Shown here: positions 25,401 to 37,907 of the stretch, in pieces
How positions within the stretch are numbered: position 1 is the stretch's first letter
Layout: each line of letters begins with the position of its first letter
Assembly (NCBI GenBank): GCA_021904315.1
Contig: CM038911.1
Span: forward strand, 2,420,501 to 2,484,500
Direction: 5' to 3'
Source: Sphagnum magellanicum
Lineage: Eukaryota; Streptophyta; Sphagnopsida; Sphagnales; Sphagnaceae
DNA: 64,000 bases
The notes under the pieces: model-generated
The model's database searches: none
The model's input: only the letters and a program-made list of their open reading frames with translations
Told to the model about the DNA's origin: nothing
Position numbers and translations under genes: made by a program

Positions 25401-25920
25401 GAACCTAATGGAGATAATATCATATTTAAATGTACTGATAACGGCTTACAATAAGCTGAAGTCAAATCTAGGTAATATAATGGGGATGGGACCTGAAAGT
25501 GAAAACACTAGAAGGTATTAGCCCTAATTATTCTATAAAGCCCAAGAGAGTTGGGGATCTTATGTGTTTTAATTGGTTAGACAAGTGATTATAGCAAAAC
25601 TAGAAAGAGGCAAAGCAAAAAAAATCTATATATTTTTTCTTTTTCTTTTCTGTTGCACGTCAGAGAACGCATAGGAAAACCAAAAGACCAGATTGTACGA
25701 GAGGCAATGCGTATGAATTCGGTAAATTTTATGAGCCGCTCTTTTCCAATTCCTTACATTGATTCCGTTTGTCATAAGGATACCATACGACATTCGAGAC
25801 AATAAAAAAAACTTGGATGGAAATTTTGTGCTTTCCGAAATTTGACATTAAAAAGTGCTATGGCACGATCGACCGGCAGCACTTAGTTTTCATTTTTCTA
25901 GAAGAAATCCATGATCATTT
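25401..25920 (+). pseudogene. Group II intron maturase / reverse transcriptase remnant
   Basis: Three successive pieces match the order of a mitochondrial intron-encoded RT. First comes LNVLITAYNKLKSNLGN (25420-25480), the domain 0 motif usually seen as LxxAYxKIKSKPGNMT. Next is RIGKPKDQIVREAMRM (25680-25725), the family's RxPxxRDKIVQEAMR motif. Last is FPKFDIKKCYGTIDRQHL (25832-25885), which holds the first catalytic Asp of the palm (FDIxKCFDTID). The pieces lie in different frames with stops between them, and the later YADD motif was not found. This is a decayed, 3'-incomplete maturase. Confidence 0.7.
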
Positions 25921-26676
25921 ATTGATTTGATATTAGAACAAGCTGATCCCCTTAATAGGTAAAACTATGCATTCTTACTATGGGATTTCTGAATTCTCTT
26001 TGAAAAAGGAAGTTATTTCCCTAGCTCCCACCAACTATTTTGACTAGCCTAATTGAAGTATTAGTCTTTGTTTGATTTGATAAGAAAGATTGTATCTTTT
26101 TCCAATAATAATAACGATTGAATGAAGAGTGAACTTTCCTCCATTCAACATCCCTTAAAATAAAGGGAGCACCAAAATCCTATTGCTAACATAGTTTCCA
26201 ATTTGATGGCACATGGCGTAGCTAAAAGATATACGATGAGGAAAGCAAAGGGAGAGGGAAACAACTTAGAGAACAAAATGCGTTTTTTTCTTTCGAATAA
26301 AAACATTTGTTTAAAAAGAAAAAGCTTAACCTATACGGCCAAGACTGGGCAAAACTCTTATGTTGAAGCCTTACAAGGTTCTACTCGCTTTATTTGCCAA
26401 GCAAATGAAATGGGCTTTGCTAGAAAAAATAAACTTAACTTTTTTTCTAAACATCCAAATGACTTATTTGGTTTAGCTCTTATCTGAAAAGATTTATTTC
26501 GAAGGGACATAGATGCGAAGCGCAGAAGAGCTTTTTATTTTGCGCATGGTGCTCCCAAGCTCTGCCCGGGCACTAACATTTTCACACCAAAAGGCTCTCT
26601 ACTGGTTGCGCAAAGAGAGCTTTTTGAGGCTTCATTTTCAAACCCATCAAGAGCAAGGCATGATATTACCTAGTAA

Positions 26677-26994
<318 letters not shown>

Positions 26995-26995
26995 T

Positions 26996-27554
26996 AATAA
27001 AAATTATTAATTCATTACTTATAATTTTAAAAGTATAGTCATTAAATTAATTTTACATTAATTATATTAATATAATTCGATCAGATTCTAAAAAGTAATC
27101 AAATATTTTTAAATATTTATTTATTTATTTATTTATGAATTATGTATTAATAACTTATGAATAATTAGATAACTAGTTTATTAAATTTTTTTGCTTATTT
27201 AAATAATTGATAATGAATATTAAATATTTATAGTGTATAATTTATTATTTATATATATTTATATATAATCATTATTAATTAAATGATTATTTAATTATCT
27301 AGTACTTGAATTGTTTGAAAATCTAAAAACTAAGAAAGTAAGGCATGAAGAAAGTTTTGGAATTATATCTTAGTTTGTAAGGAAATTGCAACTTCAAAAC
27401 TTATCCCATATTGTTTGTTTTTCATTCCTATTTTGAACACTATATAAACAAGGAGGGTGTGGCCATCCAATTTCACATTAAGAAATTTATGCACATGGGA
27501 TGAGCTAATCAAAAGGTTTAACCCAAAATAAAAAAACAAATAATGCACAATTTT
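26996..27554. other. Very AT-rich flank of the mitochondrial insert
   Basis: Dense TTAATTAT and TTTATTTATT words up to about 27310, then ordinary AT-rich DNA. No genes. Confidence 0.5.
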
Positions 27555-27785
27555 AAAATACTTACTTCCCTAACCTACTTATCTATCTAGCTATGTAGGT
27601 ACCTAGTTTGACCTACCCATTTAGGTTAGCTTATGTACCTACCTACCTAAATACCTACCTATATGAATAAGTATTTAGCTTAGGATGGTAGAACCTACCT
27701 ACTTATTTTTTTACTTAAGTAGGTAAGTAGGTAAAAATTGTAGGCACCTATTTATGTACCTACCTAGGTACCTACCAACTTAATA
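27555..27785. repeat. CCTACC / GGTAGG word cluster, second locus
   Basis: Runs of TACCTACCTA and TAGGTAAGTAGG with fold-back potential, like 15050-15190. Confidence 0.55.
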
Positions 27786-27989
27786 TTAATATTCTTATTA
27801 AATGAATTTTCAATGCCACGTGGCATATTTACATTAGACCATGTGTTATAATATAAGATCATCCAAGTATTTGAATTGAACATCCTAAATTATTTCAAAA
27901 TAATAATTATTATTATATTTTAAATAATCAGATGTTAAGACATGTGGCAACACATGATTTGCCTTCAATTGTGACCAAAATAGTTACAT

Positions 27990-28203
27990 CTTAGTCGCAT
28001 GTGACAATACGTATACAATGGAGTAAAAGGATGAAATGTATTTGTTAACTTTTTTTTTTCATTCCATACCCTTTGTCATTTGCGACTAGTTTATCACATG
28101 CGACTTGTCTTAAGCAACTAAAAGGATTTTAGTTGCAAAATGTCTCTTGTAACTAAAATTTAATTACAAAGAGTAGTCAAAAATACATGTTTTTCTTCTA
28201 GTG
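27990..28203. mobile_element. CACTA-type transposon terminus (fragment)
   Basis: Read on the minus strand from 28203, the sequence starts CACTAGAAGAAAAACATG, which matches the usual CACTA (En/Spm) end CACTAxAAGAAAA. It is followed by sub-terminal repeats: CTCTTTGTAATTAAATTTTAG, GTTACAAGAG, and two copies of AGTCGCATGTGA in opposite orientation (27992 and about 28100). The other end was not found, so this is probably a fragment. Confidence 0.45.
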
Positions 28204-28410
28204 TTTTCAATTTATTGAAGTTTTAGATGGCCATCGATTGCAATGTTGAATTTTTAAATATTGCCAAATATGCACAAATTTTAGTTTAATAGAAGCCACA
28301 TGTTCAAAATTTCAAAAACCTCAAAAAAAAACCTTGCGAATCATGCTCCCTCACATATGTCTTTTTTTTTAAAAACTTTTCTAGGTCAAATGTTTGGTTT
28401 TTTTCCATTA

Positions 28411-28910
28411 ATTATGCTACTACCATATCATTAATCAGGTAACTCTCACTAATTAGTTAACTAGTAGGTCACTAATCACGTTCCTCAACATGTGCCTTCT
28501 TTTTTTCTTTTTAAGTTTGTGGTTTTTGAGTAATTACTTTACTACTATGTCACTAATCAGGTCACTAATCATGTTCCCTGACATAATGTCTTTATTTTTT
28601 TCTGGTTTTTTTTCTTTGAGAATAAGTTTTTGGTCTTTAGAGATTTTCACTAATTACCTTAACACCATGTCACTAATTAGGTACCTCTCATTAATTAGTT
28701 GAAATCATGCTCCCCAACACGTCTTCTCTTTTTCTGTTTCTTCATGTACATTAAGTTTTCAGTTTCTAGCAGTCCTTTTCCTCACTAATTATTTATTACT
28801 ATGGCACTAATCATATACCTAAGTCTCACTAATTGATCAACTGCTAGGTCACTAATCAAGCATCTTTCACTAATTAATTAGCTACTATGTCATTAATCAT
28901 GTTTCTCAAC
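28411..28910. repeat. CACTAAT minisatellite, locus 2 (longer units)
   Basis: Words such as GTCACTAATCAGGT, CTCACTAATTAGTTAACT and TACTATGTCACTAATCA recur about ten times. They alternate with a CATGTTCCTCAACATGTC plus T-rich block, giving a higher-order unit of about 130-160 bp. It shares its core with 20610-20907. Confidence 0.7.
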
Positions 28911-30669
28911 ATGTCTTTTTTTTCCCCTTTTGGATAAAGCTTTTGGTTTTTGTGGTTTTGTCCAATGGTGTTCGGTTCTTAATCTTGAAAAGAGCTTTGG
29001 ACTCTAGTATTTAGCTTTTATTTGTTTGTTTGACAGAATCTCCAATGTGGTTTAGAGAGCAGTTTTTTGGATTCATAGCACATCCAATTCCAAAAAGATT
29101 GCCCCAAAAAATTGGAGCCTGGTATAGTTTAAGATTAAGACTATAGGCTAACAAGTTCTCTTGCACACACACCCACACCTCTCTAGCTTACTCATTCTCT
29201 TCTTAAATTTTTCATGCATTTCATCCATGCTACCTTCCAGAAGTTCTTTTTGCTAAGCATCCTCAGGTTGAAAGTAATTGCCCATCACCAAGTGTGAAAT
29301 TCAGCCCATAAAAGAAAAGAATGCATTCCCAAGGTTCCAATTATGCCATGCAACCAAAAAATAAGAGCTCAACACAAAATGGTAACGACACATCAACCCA
29401 ATATTTAGCCTCATAAGATGACTACGCTATTTTGGTGTTAGATTTGTTACCACTTCCTCCTCAAAAGTTTGTGCACTCACAAACTACAGCAAAACTGCAA
29501 ATTGAAGCACCTCTGGGCTTCTTTCCCTTGTACTCAGCAGTGGAAAAACTACAGAAATCTTTCAGACCCGTCAATACATTTGTGCCCTAACTCTTGGGTT
29601 TAGTTTCCCTTAGTTTTAGGAATTATGTTGGCAACTTCAAACATAAAACTGTGAGAATATCCTACATTCTACATTGAAGACATTGTTATCAGGGAACGCA
29701 TGAGAACATCCTGGGGATCAGTACATTGTAAAGACCTAGGGACATTGAAATTGACCTTAAACAATCCTGTGAACCCAACAAATACTTATCTTGCAAATTT
29801 TGACACAAGATGCAGGATCCACTTTTAGGCTTGCAGCACCTGGATCATCCCAAAATAGTTATCCAGCTTTCCATACCATAATTGAGCAGCAGAGGGCCGT
29901 CTGCAACTGAGGACTGTGGATTGACATGACATGAACCAAATCCAAGACAATGCTACTACTCTGAAAACTGTGTGCATGCAGAAAATCGTTGAGCTGCATA
30001 CGTTCTTTTTAAGTCTCAGAACAGTACACATTCAAGTCACACTGACACTGTCTACATCGTGCTTCTTTTAAAACCTCCATTTATAGGAGGATCTACCTTT
30101 GCTGCCTCATCAAGGCTCAAAAGTACTGTGGCTTGTTGCACCACAATAAGGTACCCTTTGAAAGGCATTAGCTCCTAACAAAGCTAGGACAACATTTTCA
30201 TTGCCCAGACTAGGCACATCCACCATTCAATAGCTCTGACCAAGTAATCTCCATTCCCACCATCTGAAAGCACTATGATCCATACAGTGATGAACTCTGC
30301 AATTGTTCGCCAGAAGAACAGGGGCCCCACTAAACCCAGTGATGCATGACACTATGCACATGAGTCATACAATGTTCATATCTGGATTGGCTATAATATC
30401 GATATTTAACGCTGGAGGGCCTACATAGATTTCAACCACCTGACTTTCATCACCACTTGACTTTCTGCTAGAGTTTCCTTTCTACATAACATCACCAAAC
30501 TAAGGTGCTGGACTCTTCACCATTCTATCTACCCCTCTTGGAACAGGCAGACCAGTTCATGACCTAGACAATGATCTGATACTGCAGATGATTTGGAGGA
30601 TGCCTATGAAGCAGCAACTTTGAAGGATACAAAATATGACAGAATTAGTTATTCTGACTGAGGAAGACA
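28911..30669. other. 3' flank of the RNF170-like gene
   Basis: Moderately GC-richer DNA downstream of the E3 stop (minus strand). Part may be 3' UTR. Minus frame 29825-30031 is open but has no family motif. No further gene is supported. Confidence 0.35.
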
Positions 30670-33131
30670 TCATTGATGATGGCCACCATGGTGCAGAATC
30701 AGGGTGGATCGGTAGAGCATAGCCAAGTAGAAGAGAACCATTACAATTACCAACACATCATCCAGTAATCCCACTAGTCCAACCACCCCTGCACAACCAC
30801 AAACTCAATGCTCATTATTACGGATGACTCGATCATAGGCATTGATAATGACATCAAACCTTTTAACATGACTTGACGCCACCCACAGCAACAAAAGAAA
30901 ACCTAGCTATTTCATTCTAATCCTTGGAAGAGCAAAACTTTCAAATTGCATTTATCTCCATAAAAATCTGTCAAGATGGGATCATCTTGACCCTGGACAC
31001 CATTTGCAGAAACATGTATTTTCAACATAGTGTGTGGATACAAGAATTTGTTTCGGGAACATACCTTCGGGGATGACATCGAATGGTGAGAAGACATACA
31101 CAGCCAGCAAAACCAGCTGCACACAACCAGGAAGACCACAAGTATTGGAGTCCTGTCCCAAGAAGAACTTTTACCCTCATCAAATAGACACCAAGTTGCT
31201 AATGTAAAGGTCAACTCATGCAAACTGTTGCTAATACCCCTCTAGATGACAGGAAGAAACAAACATGCTTATTTGCAGTAGCCAGTGATACTCATACAGT
31301 AGATACAGGGTGCAGAAGCCATACAAAGAAGAGAATGCGAGTGCGGTGGACAAGAGGGATTGCACGTTGTGGGTCCATCAACTCCCAAATCATCCGTCGA
31401 AGAAGTAAAGGCATATCACGCACTCTCTGAAACAATTTCAATTGCCCATTCCTGTCAGTCTGGATAACTATCATCTAAAGGTAACATCCTGCATACAAAA
31501 TGAAACCTGCACCTTGTGCACAAACCTTTCATCTGGCACTTTGGGTGTATCTGCTCATTGACAAAAGTAACAAGTCAGCAACATAAATATGCAGCCAATC
31601 CTTGAACAATAACATCTTCAAGGTGCAAGACAAGTAATAAAAGCAACTATAGACAGTCCAAGACAGCAATGAACTTGAGACCCAACTCTACCACTTTGGC
31701 ACAGACAGATAAACAAAGTTGTGTTAAAACGGATGATAAAACAGGGCTTGCCTGCAGGAAGCTGACAGGCCCTCCTCCAAAAATGCGGTTGTACTTGGCA
31801 AGGTCCTGCATGATGCCCTCCACCTCAGGCTCTTGCTGCTGTGAATCTGAGACCTCACTAGGGATGAGCAATGTGATGGAACGCCTGCATATAGGGCATT
31901 TACATGGCTGCAGCACTGAGCTGTGTTGCCATACTCTCAATATGCACTCTCCTGCCAAATATAATATACATGTCAGGATTGCAAGCAATAAAAGACACAT
32001 ACCCTGGTGTGCAAGCCCATCAACCTCCTGTTACTCTTCCCCATTGAATTGATAATGGCCAGTGGCATGGAAAAGACAATATACCACAGAACCAATGTGC
32101 ACAATTTGCCTGACAAGGCAAGTTGAAGGAATCATGGCAGACAGAGCAGCAGTCATTGTCCGGGGGTGCATCCATGTGTGACAGGTAGCTGCCACTATTG
32201 CTTGTTGGTCGAGGCTGTGTTGCTTCACCGTTTCTGTGCTGCTGCTGCTGCTGCCCACTCAGTAAACTCCACACATTGCCAAACCAACTTTGAACCACAT
32301 ACACCCCGTGCTTCAATACCACAAATGATTGTCTGCAAAAATCACCACCTTAACAATATTACTTTCATGCCCACTTGTATAAGCAAAATCTGGCATGAGT
32401 TTCACCACAAACACATACACAGAAAGGGGGTTGTAACATGTAACTCTAAGTATCTTTGCATAAGTAAAATACCTACTAAACTGTGACCACTTTCAGTCAA
32501 GAAAACACTGCATGAGACATACATTCCACAAATGGTGCTGCGCAGCATTTGGTCAGTCTTCTCAAACTGAACTTCAAACAGGTCAGCAGCATCATCCCAA
32601 GAGATTGAGAGAAATGACCTAGTCTTCACATTGAGAATGTCCTATCAAGAACACTGAAAAACCGTATCAATTTCAATTTTCCCAGTGAATCTGGCCTTAA
32701 GTATAGTTTCCACATCATGATTTGGAGATTTTGGACTTTCTGGCCATAGAATCCAATTCACAAAAACATGAGTTTGCTGCCTCTACCTACTCATGCTCAT
32801 CTTCTGAATTCGCCGGTCCAAGGCTAGGGTTCCACGATTGTGGTGCTTGTGAAATCAAAACAAAGAACTATTCAAAACCCTTTTTTTTCTTTGCCTGTTG
32901 CAAAGTCATCTCAAGAAGAAGGAACACGACGACGAGGTTATTCCGTAACTTCGAAGGCGAGGCGAGAAAAAGGATCAAGAGAAGTAAGAAAGAAACCATC
33001 AGAGAAAAAAAGGAAAGGAAAGTAAAGCAAAGCGAGAAATACCTCAATGAAGAGCGGAAAATGAAAACAAGAGGGACAGCAACCAAAGCCGTGTACACCA
33101 ACTCATCGCCCACGCCTTCTATTAAGGGCAT
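30670..33131 (-). CDS. RNF170-like: RNF170-like membrane RING E3 ubiquitin ligase
   Basis: RNF170 relatives are ER-membrane E3 ligases. Six coding exons join in frame: 33131-33043, 32332-32085, 31951-31752, 31426-31325, 31116-31065 and 30788-30670, giving 269 residues (human RNF170 has 258). Residues 3-27 read LIEGVGDELVYTALVAVPL, matching the N-terminal VIEGVSDQV plus membrane segment of animal RNF170. The RING is C92-x2-C95, C107-x-H109-x2-C112-x2-C115, C131-x2-C134, ending CKCPICRRS. KYNRIFGG, RVRDMPLLLRRM and a C-terminal DUF1232-like hairpin follow: membrane segments at about 207-224 and 236-258, with SPFDVIPEG and GLLDD. All zinc ligands are present and the frame is intact. Intron 3 is GC-AG. 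Exon 1 is chosen because it restores the family N-terminus and its phase fits exon 2. A further exon-like block in intron 1 does not keep frame. Confidence 0.9.
31427..31751 (-). other. GC-AG intron in the RNF170-like gene
   Basis: The exon ends CTGCAG and the intron starts GCAAGC instead of GT. The acceptor is TTGTTTCAG. Joining here gives VSFLQ-RVRDMPLLLRR, which follows the family without a gap. AG|GCAAG is the normal consensus of this rare intron class. No nearby GT donor keeps the frame. Confidence 0.8.
32523..32641 (-). other. Possible alternative exon inside RNF170-like intron 1
   Basis: A 119-nt block lies between an acceptor-like TTCTTGATAG and a donor-like GTATGT. It is open in one frame (ILNVKTRSFLSISWDDAADL, then FEKTDQMLRSTICG) and its 3' phase fits exon 2. 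Its 5' phase does not fit exon 1: splicing it in would give an early stop. It could be an alternative first exon using the inner ATG (MLRSTICG), a poison exon, or chance. Confidence 0.3.
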
Positions 33132-33545
33132 CGTCTGTGCGTTCCCCCGTCCCTTCACCTGCGGTATTTTTTCTTTCTTTCTCTTCGATTTCCACGTTTC
33201 CCTATTTCTCCGATATTCCTCTTCTTCCCCTGTTGCCTTAGCCGAGTCCCTTCCCCGGCCCTTTCTCCCTGCCCCCGACCCCCTGTCTTGTTCTTGTTCT
33301 TCGTGAGGAATCCAAGCCCCGAGAGAAAAATGGATTGAGAAGAAGCGAAATGAAAATCAGCACAGACATGTGCATCATCCTCACACAACTACTATTTCGT
33401 TCTCCGCATCATCACACCACGATTGATCCAGCGAAAGGAGCCACCACCACCACCACCACCACCACGACGCGCACACGGAGAGCAGCAGCAGCAACGCAGC
33501 AGTACCGACGGCAACCCGCGTACAGCCAGCCGGCCCCGCACGCTC
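33132..33545 (-). promoter_or_regulatory. GC-rich 5' region of the RNF170-like gene
   Basis: A CpG-rich stretch upstream of the start codon, probably 5' UTR and promoter. It contains a CCA/CAC triplet run at 33440-33466 and a CAG-rich run at 33482-33502. These create fortuitous open frames on both strands. Confidence 0.5.
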
Positions 33546-33550
33546 GTGTC

Positions 33551-34115
33551 CAATCCAGATGCCAAGACGACGTGTCGTCTTGTCCAACCTGACTCACGGG
33601 CCAAGTGACTCCATATATATATCCTATGCTGCCGAAGTGACATGTCTAGGACCTGGATTCGGTACCTCGAAATTTTTATTCATTGGTTCTGCCCCGTTGG
33701 AAAGTGACTTCAATCCAGATGCCAAGATGATGTGTCCTCTTGTGTAGCCCCATTCACGGGCCAAGGAACTCCATGTCTGTTGCACCAGTGACATGTCTAG
33801 GACCTGGGATTGGCACCTCAATTTTTTTAATAATTGGTTCGGCTCCCTTCGGAAGTGACTACAATCCAGATGCCAAGATGACATGTCGTTGTGTGTAACC
33901 TGATTCACGGGCCAAGCAACTCCAACTCCTCAAACTTTTTATTGGCACTGCTCGTTGGGAATTAACTTCAATCCAGATGCCAACAGAACACATCGTCTTG
34001 TCCAGCCTGATTTGCGGCCCTGGCGGACTGCAATACCGTAGTTGCTACCCCAGTGACATGTCTAGGACCTGGGTTCATCACCTCAAAAAATTTATGGGTT
34101 CTGCCCAGTTGGTAT
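33551..34115. repeat. Tandem repeat, period about 150-160 bp, about four units
   Basis: CAATCCAGATGCCAA starts units at about 33551, 33711, 33862 and 33969. Most units also carry CACGGGCCAAG, GTGACATGTCTAGGACCTGG and an ATTGGTTCTGCCC-like block. The third unit is shortened. It directly follows the 5' region of the E3 gene. Confidence 0.8.
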
Positions 34116-37100
34116 TGGCGCTTTATTGAACCATTTTTCTCAATGACAATTAAATAAAAATAGAAACTGAAAACTGTATTGGAATTTGGGCTAGTTCTTG
34201 GTGTTGTTGGAAAGCCCTTGTTGAGTCAGATTTAATAGACTTTTTTTTTCACAATTTTCAGAGCTAAATTTGTGTGGAGTGGATATTTGATTTTGGAGTG
34301 GATTTTGTTACAGGAAATTCAAAAAAAATTGCAAAAATTGGGTTTGGGAAGGAAAAATCAGTTAGGCTCTCAATGTGTTCACATTGCCGAATTTAGAAAT
34401 TTTTCAATTTCCAAAATGTTAAAAATAAAGAATGTGTTCACTCCTTAAACTTCCTTCCAACAAGACTTTCCTCCTCAAATTTAATTTCATAATTAAACAG
34501 CTTTCTTCTTCTATTCATGGAACATTGACAATTAATTAACACCCTAAACTTTCTTCATGCACCCCCCCCATCTATCTACTATGGAGGGAGCAACCTCTTA
34601 ATTTTTGGATGTCTACATGACTATTGCAATCCAAAAGATTTCACAAATAGTTTTTTTTGCAATTGTTCAACTAGGTTGTCATTTTAAAAATATTCCTTCT
34701 TCAGTTTCATAGGCAACTTGTTTATTTATTTTCATAAATAGAAGTGATTTGTCTTCCCATGCAATCTTGCAAAATGTCCCCAAATTGGTTTCCATCTAGC
34801 CTTTTCAAATTGACTTTTAAGACCATGTTGAATTTTATTGCATATTAGGTTTTTTTTTAATTTTAAGAACGAAGTAGATTGTGCAAAAGACACAAAAATA
34901 AAATAAAAATTAAATGAAAATTGTTCAATACCTAGAAAAAAAAACCAAAGTGCAGAAGTAACTATGCTAGAACCATGTTTGCTATTTTACACATTGAATG
35001 TTAGTTCAAGTCAAGATAACCTTTTTAAAAAATTAAATTTAGACCACCAAATCCAACAACCCCATTGGCCTGAAAAAAAATAATCTTCAGACCTACACAC
35101 AACCCTATTCCACTAAACATTGAAGAAAACGAACCCATTTTCATTTGTTCTTTAAAATTCTCACAAGCCTACCTTAAACCGTACCACCCATTTTACCTAT
35201 TAATTCACTCAAGATAATTATTTTTTAAAAAAAATCAGACCACCAAATCTAGCAATTTCATTGGTCATAACATTTTTTTTGGGGGCACACCTACACACAA
35301 GCCTATTCAATACCCTTTGGTTATTAGGAAATAAAGTAATACTATAAACCTTGTCTGTATATGGACACGGTTAAAAACATGGGCAATACACTTGGTTGGT
35401 TAGCAACTCTCAAAAAGGCTTTTTAAAAAAAGTGTACCAAATGCATTCTCAAGAATAGATGGACCCCCCTCTTTTTGTTCTGTTAATGAATTATGACTCA
35501 AGTTATGAGGTCATTACCCAAGAAATCTTAAGATACCCTTGGAAATTGGTATGCATCATTGATAGCAAAGAAAAGTTCAAGTTTTTTAATCACAAACAAT
35601 TTATTGCAAGTCCAAAAGTTAACACCATGAACAAGTTTGTAGATAACACAAAACACTCCAATTTGTACTGGAATTGCTTTCCTTTATTTTGTATCTTGTT
35701 TCTATATAATTGATTTTAAACAATTCAACAATATTGATCAAGGTAAGCTTTGTCATATGAAAGTTCCATACCCACCCTTTTTCTTTTTTTTTTTGGCTGA
35801 ATTCTTTTTGAAGGCAATATTGTTAGATATTTCATTGTTCAAATTCTTGATATATATATATATATATATATAGATTTTCACCTTAATTTTTGGATTTTGC
35901 AAGTATAAGGGTTGAGGAGGAGGCTTAAGGAAATAAAGGAGGAGAGGGGGGAAGATACCTATGTTTGGTAACAAAGGAGGAAAGATTTCAAATAAGGGAT
36001 TTGAAAGATTTGGAGGACCATGTATAAAAAGCCTTTGGTGTAATTTGGACATTATTTCCAAGAAACTTGATCAAATTGGAAATATAAGACCATCTTCTTA
36101 TTAGCACTTTAGGAGCTTTTCAAGCAAGTCAAACTCTTTCAATGAAACATGGTTTTACCCTCTAGATTGTACTATGAATGTGTGTGGGGGAGGGAGAGGT
36201 GGGGGGAGACTTTGGGACACCATTGTTTCAAATCTTCAAATGATTTTTGAACGTCCAAAATGATGCCAGTAAACAAGTGCCAAACATTATGGCTCTCATT
36301 GATCTCTTTTGAATGAACTAAAAGACACATAATTTTAAGTCTTAATTCCTAAAGAAATTTGCATGTTGAAACTTGAGAGTATTGGGAATACCTCCTTTGA
36401 TTTTTAAAGGCTTCCCCTTTGGTTAGGTGAGTGTTACACTCTCCTCGACCCTTGTAATGTCTCAAACATGTCCCCTCTCATCATCCTACGCTTGTCATGA
36501 ACCAAGTGATGATAAAAAAAAGGTGAATGGTTGTGCCACTTGGAGCTTGTTGATTTACTAATTAAGGAAATCCTTGCCAACCTTTCTAAAGACAATTTTT
36601 CATAATGTGACTAATGTATTGCTAAAAAGCCTCCAAAAGATGCTAAGCTTCTATGTACTTTGGTGTATCCTTCTACAACAACCCTTAAGGTACATGTGCC
36701 AAAAACCAAGTGTGGGCCAACAATAAGGTGGACATGGGATCACCCATATTTGACCTATTCTACTTGATTTTTTTGTCTTTGTGTAAATTGATAGGAACAT
36801 GATTGTATATTAGTTTCTAATTAATTACGGATGCATGAACTTTGAGGTGTCATTAAGTTGAATATGTTGTATTAGAATCACACATGGAAGATGAAAGTGT
36901 TGATTCATGGATGTTAGTTAGAGTACATCAAGTGATGATGTTTTAATTACTCATTAATATTGATAGATTTATCATCACTTAGTCAACCAATAGTGTTCAA
37001 ATCTCATCCCAAGATAAGCGTGTTATATATTGTCAAAATCTTAACTTGTACCATAGTACTTAGGCCAATTTGACACTAATTAAATTATTTGTACATTTTT

Positions 37101-37564
37101 CTCTTTTTTTTTTGACAAATACCCAATAACTATGTCGAAAGTTCTAAAAAATATTTAAAAGAAAATTCTTGTGTTTTTTTTCTCGTTCAATGGATCTTGT
37201 TTACTAAATATTTTTACAAAGATATCAAGCAATTGTTTAGCATGTGCATATGAAAAAGTGGACAACTTAATGAAAGAGAATAATAATGGCTTTTCATTGT
37301 TCTAGAAATAAACTACTCACCTCTTTCAACTTGATAAAAGTACAATTGACATCAACTATTAACTCAATTTGATAATTAATATCTCAACCTTTGTCAAGTA
37401 TAAAAATAATTTTAAAATGAATGTTGAATTAATTTCTTAATAATTAATAATTTATTTGACAATGGATTGTTGAATTTGCTCAGGCACTACATTATTCATT
37501 ATTTAATTCTCAATTTTGACACTAATCATGCGCATATTGGCACATGTCATATTAAATAAGGAAA
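34116..37564. other. AT-rich intergenic DNA
   Basis: No gene recognised. A TA microsatellite of about 11 units lies at 35851-35873. Frames at 35459-35713 and 35753-36061 lack motifs. Confidence 0.5.
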
Positions 37565-37800
37565 CATTTATTATCTAATTTTGACACATGTGGGCTTGGT
37601 ATTAGTGAGGACATTGCTTAGCCATCTTAAGGACCCCATGTGAGCTACATTTCATGGATCAGCCTAGTGATGGACTTGGGCTACCATATGACAAAAATGT
37701 AGAAATTCATGAATAATTCCAATTTGTCTTGAAATTTTACAATTCCACTTAGATTGAGTTCTAAAACCTTTTGTTCTCGAAAGGGAAAATTAATTGCATG
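37565..37800. repeat. Dispersed repeat, copy 1 (partner 59770-60015)
   Basis: Shared words in the same order include ACACATGTGG, GGACATTGCTTAGCCAT, GGGCTACC, CACAAAAATGTA-like, and GAGTTCTAAAACCTTTTG. Similarity resumes between 37840-37960 and 60495-60600 (TTACCACACCTTAT, AAAATTACTAT). Confidence 0.6.
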
Positions 37801-37907
37801 CTAAAATTAAAACATTTTTTTTAGTTAGATTGTTTCAGTCAACAATTATTGCCACACCTTATATTTTATAGCAAAAATTACTATGAAGGAAATTTGCCAC
37901 AACTCTT

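Noticed and set aside
32722-33643. Several open frames on both strands upstream of the RNF170-like gene
   Set aside because: The region is a GC-rich promoter/5' UTR with CCA and CAG runs. Only the minus-strand piece at 33043-33131 fits a known family and splices in frame.
35753-36061. 102-codon minus frame with Ile/Tyr repeats
   Set aside because: It crosses a TA microsatellite and AT-rich flanks; no motif.
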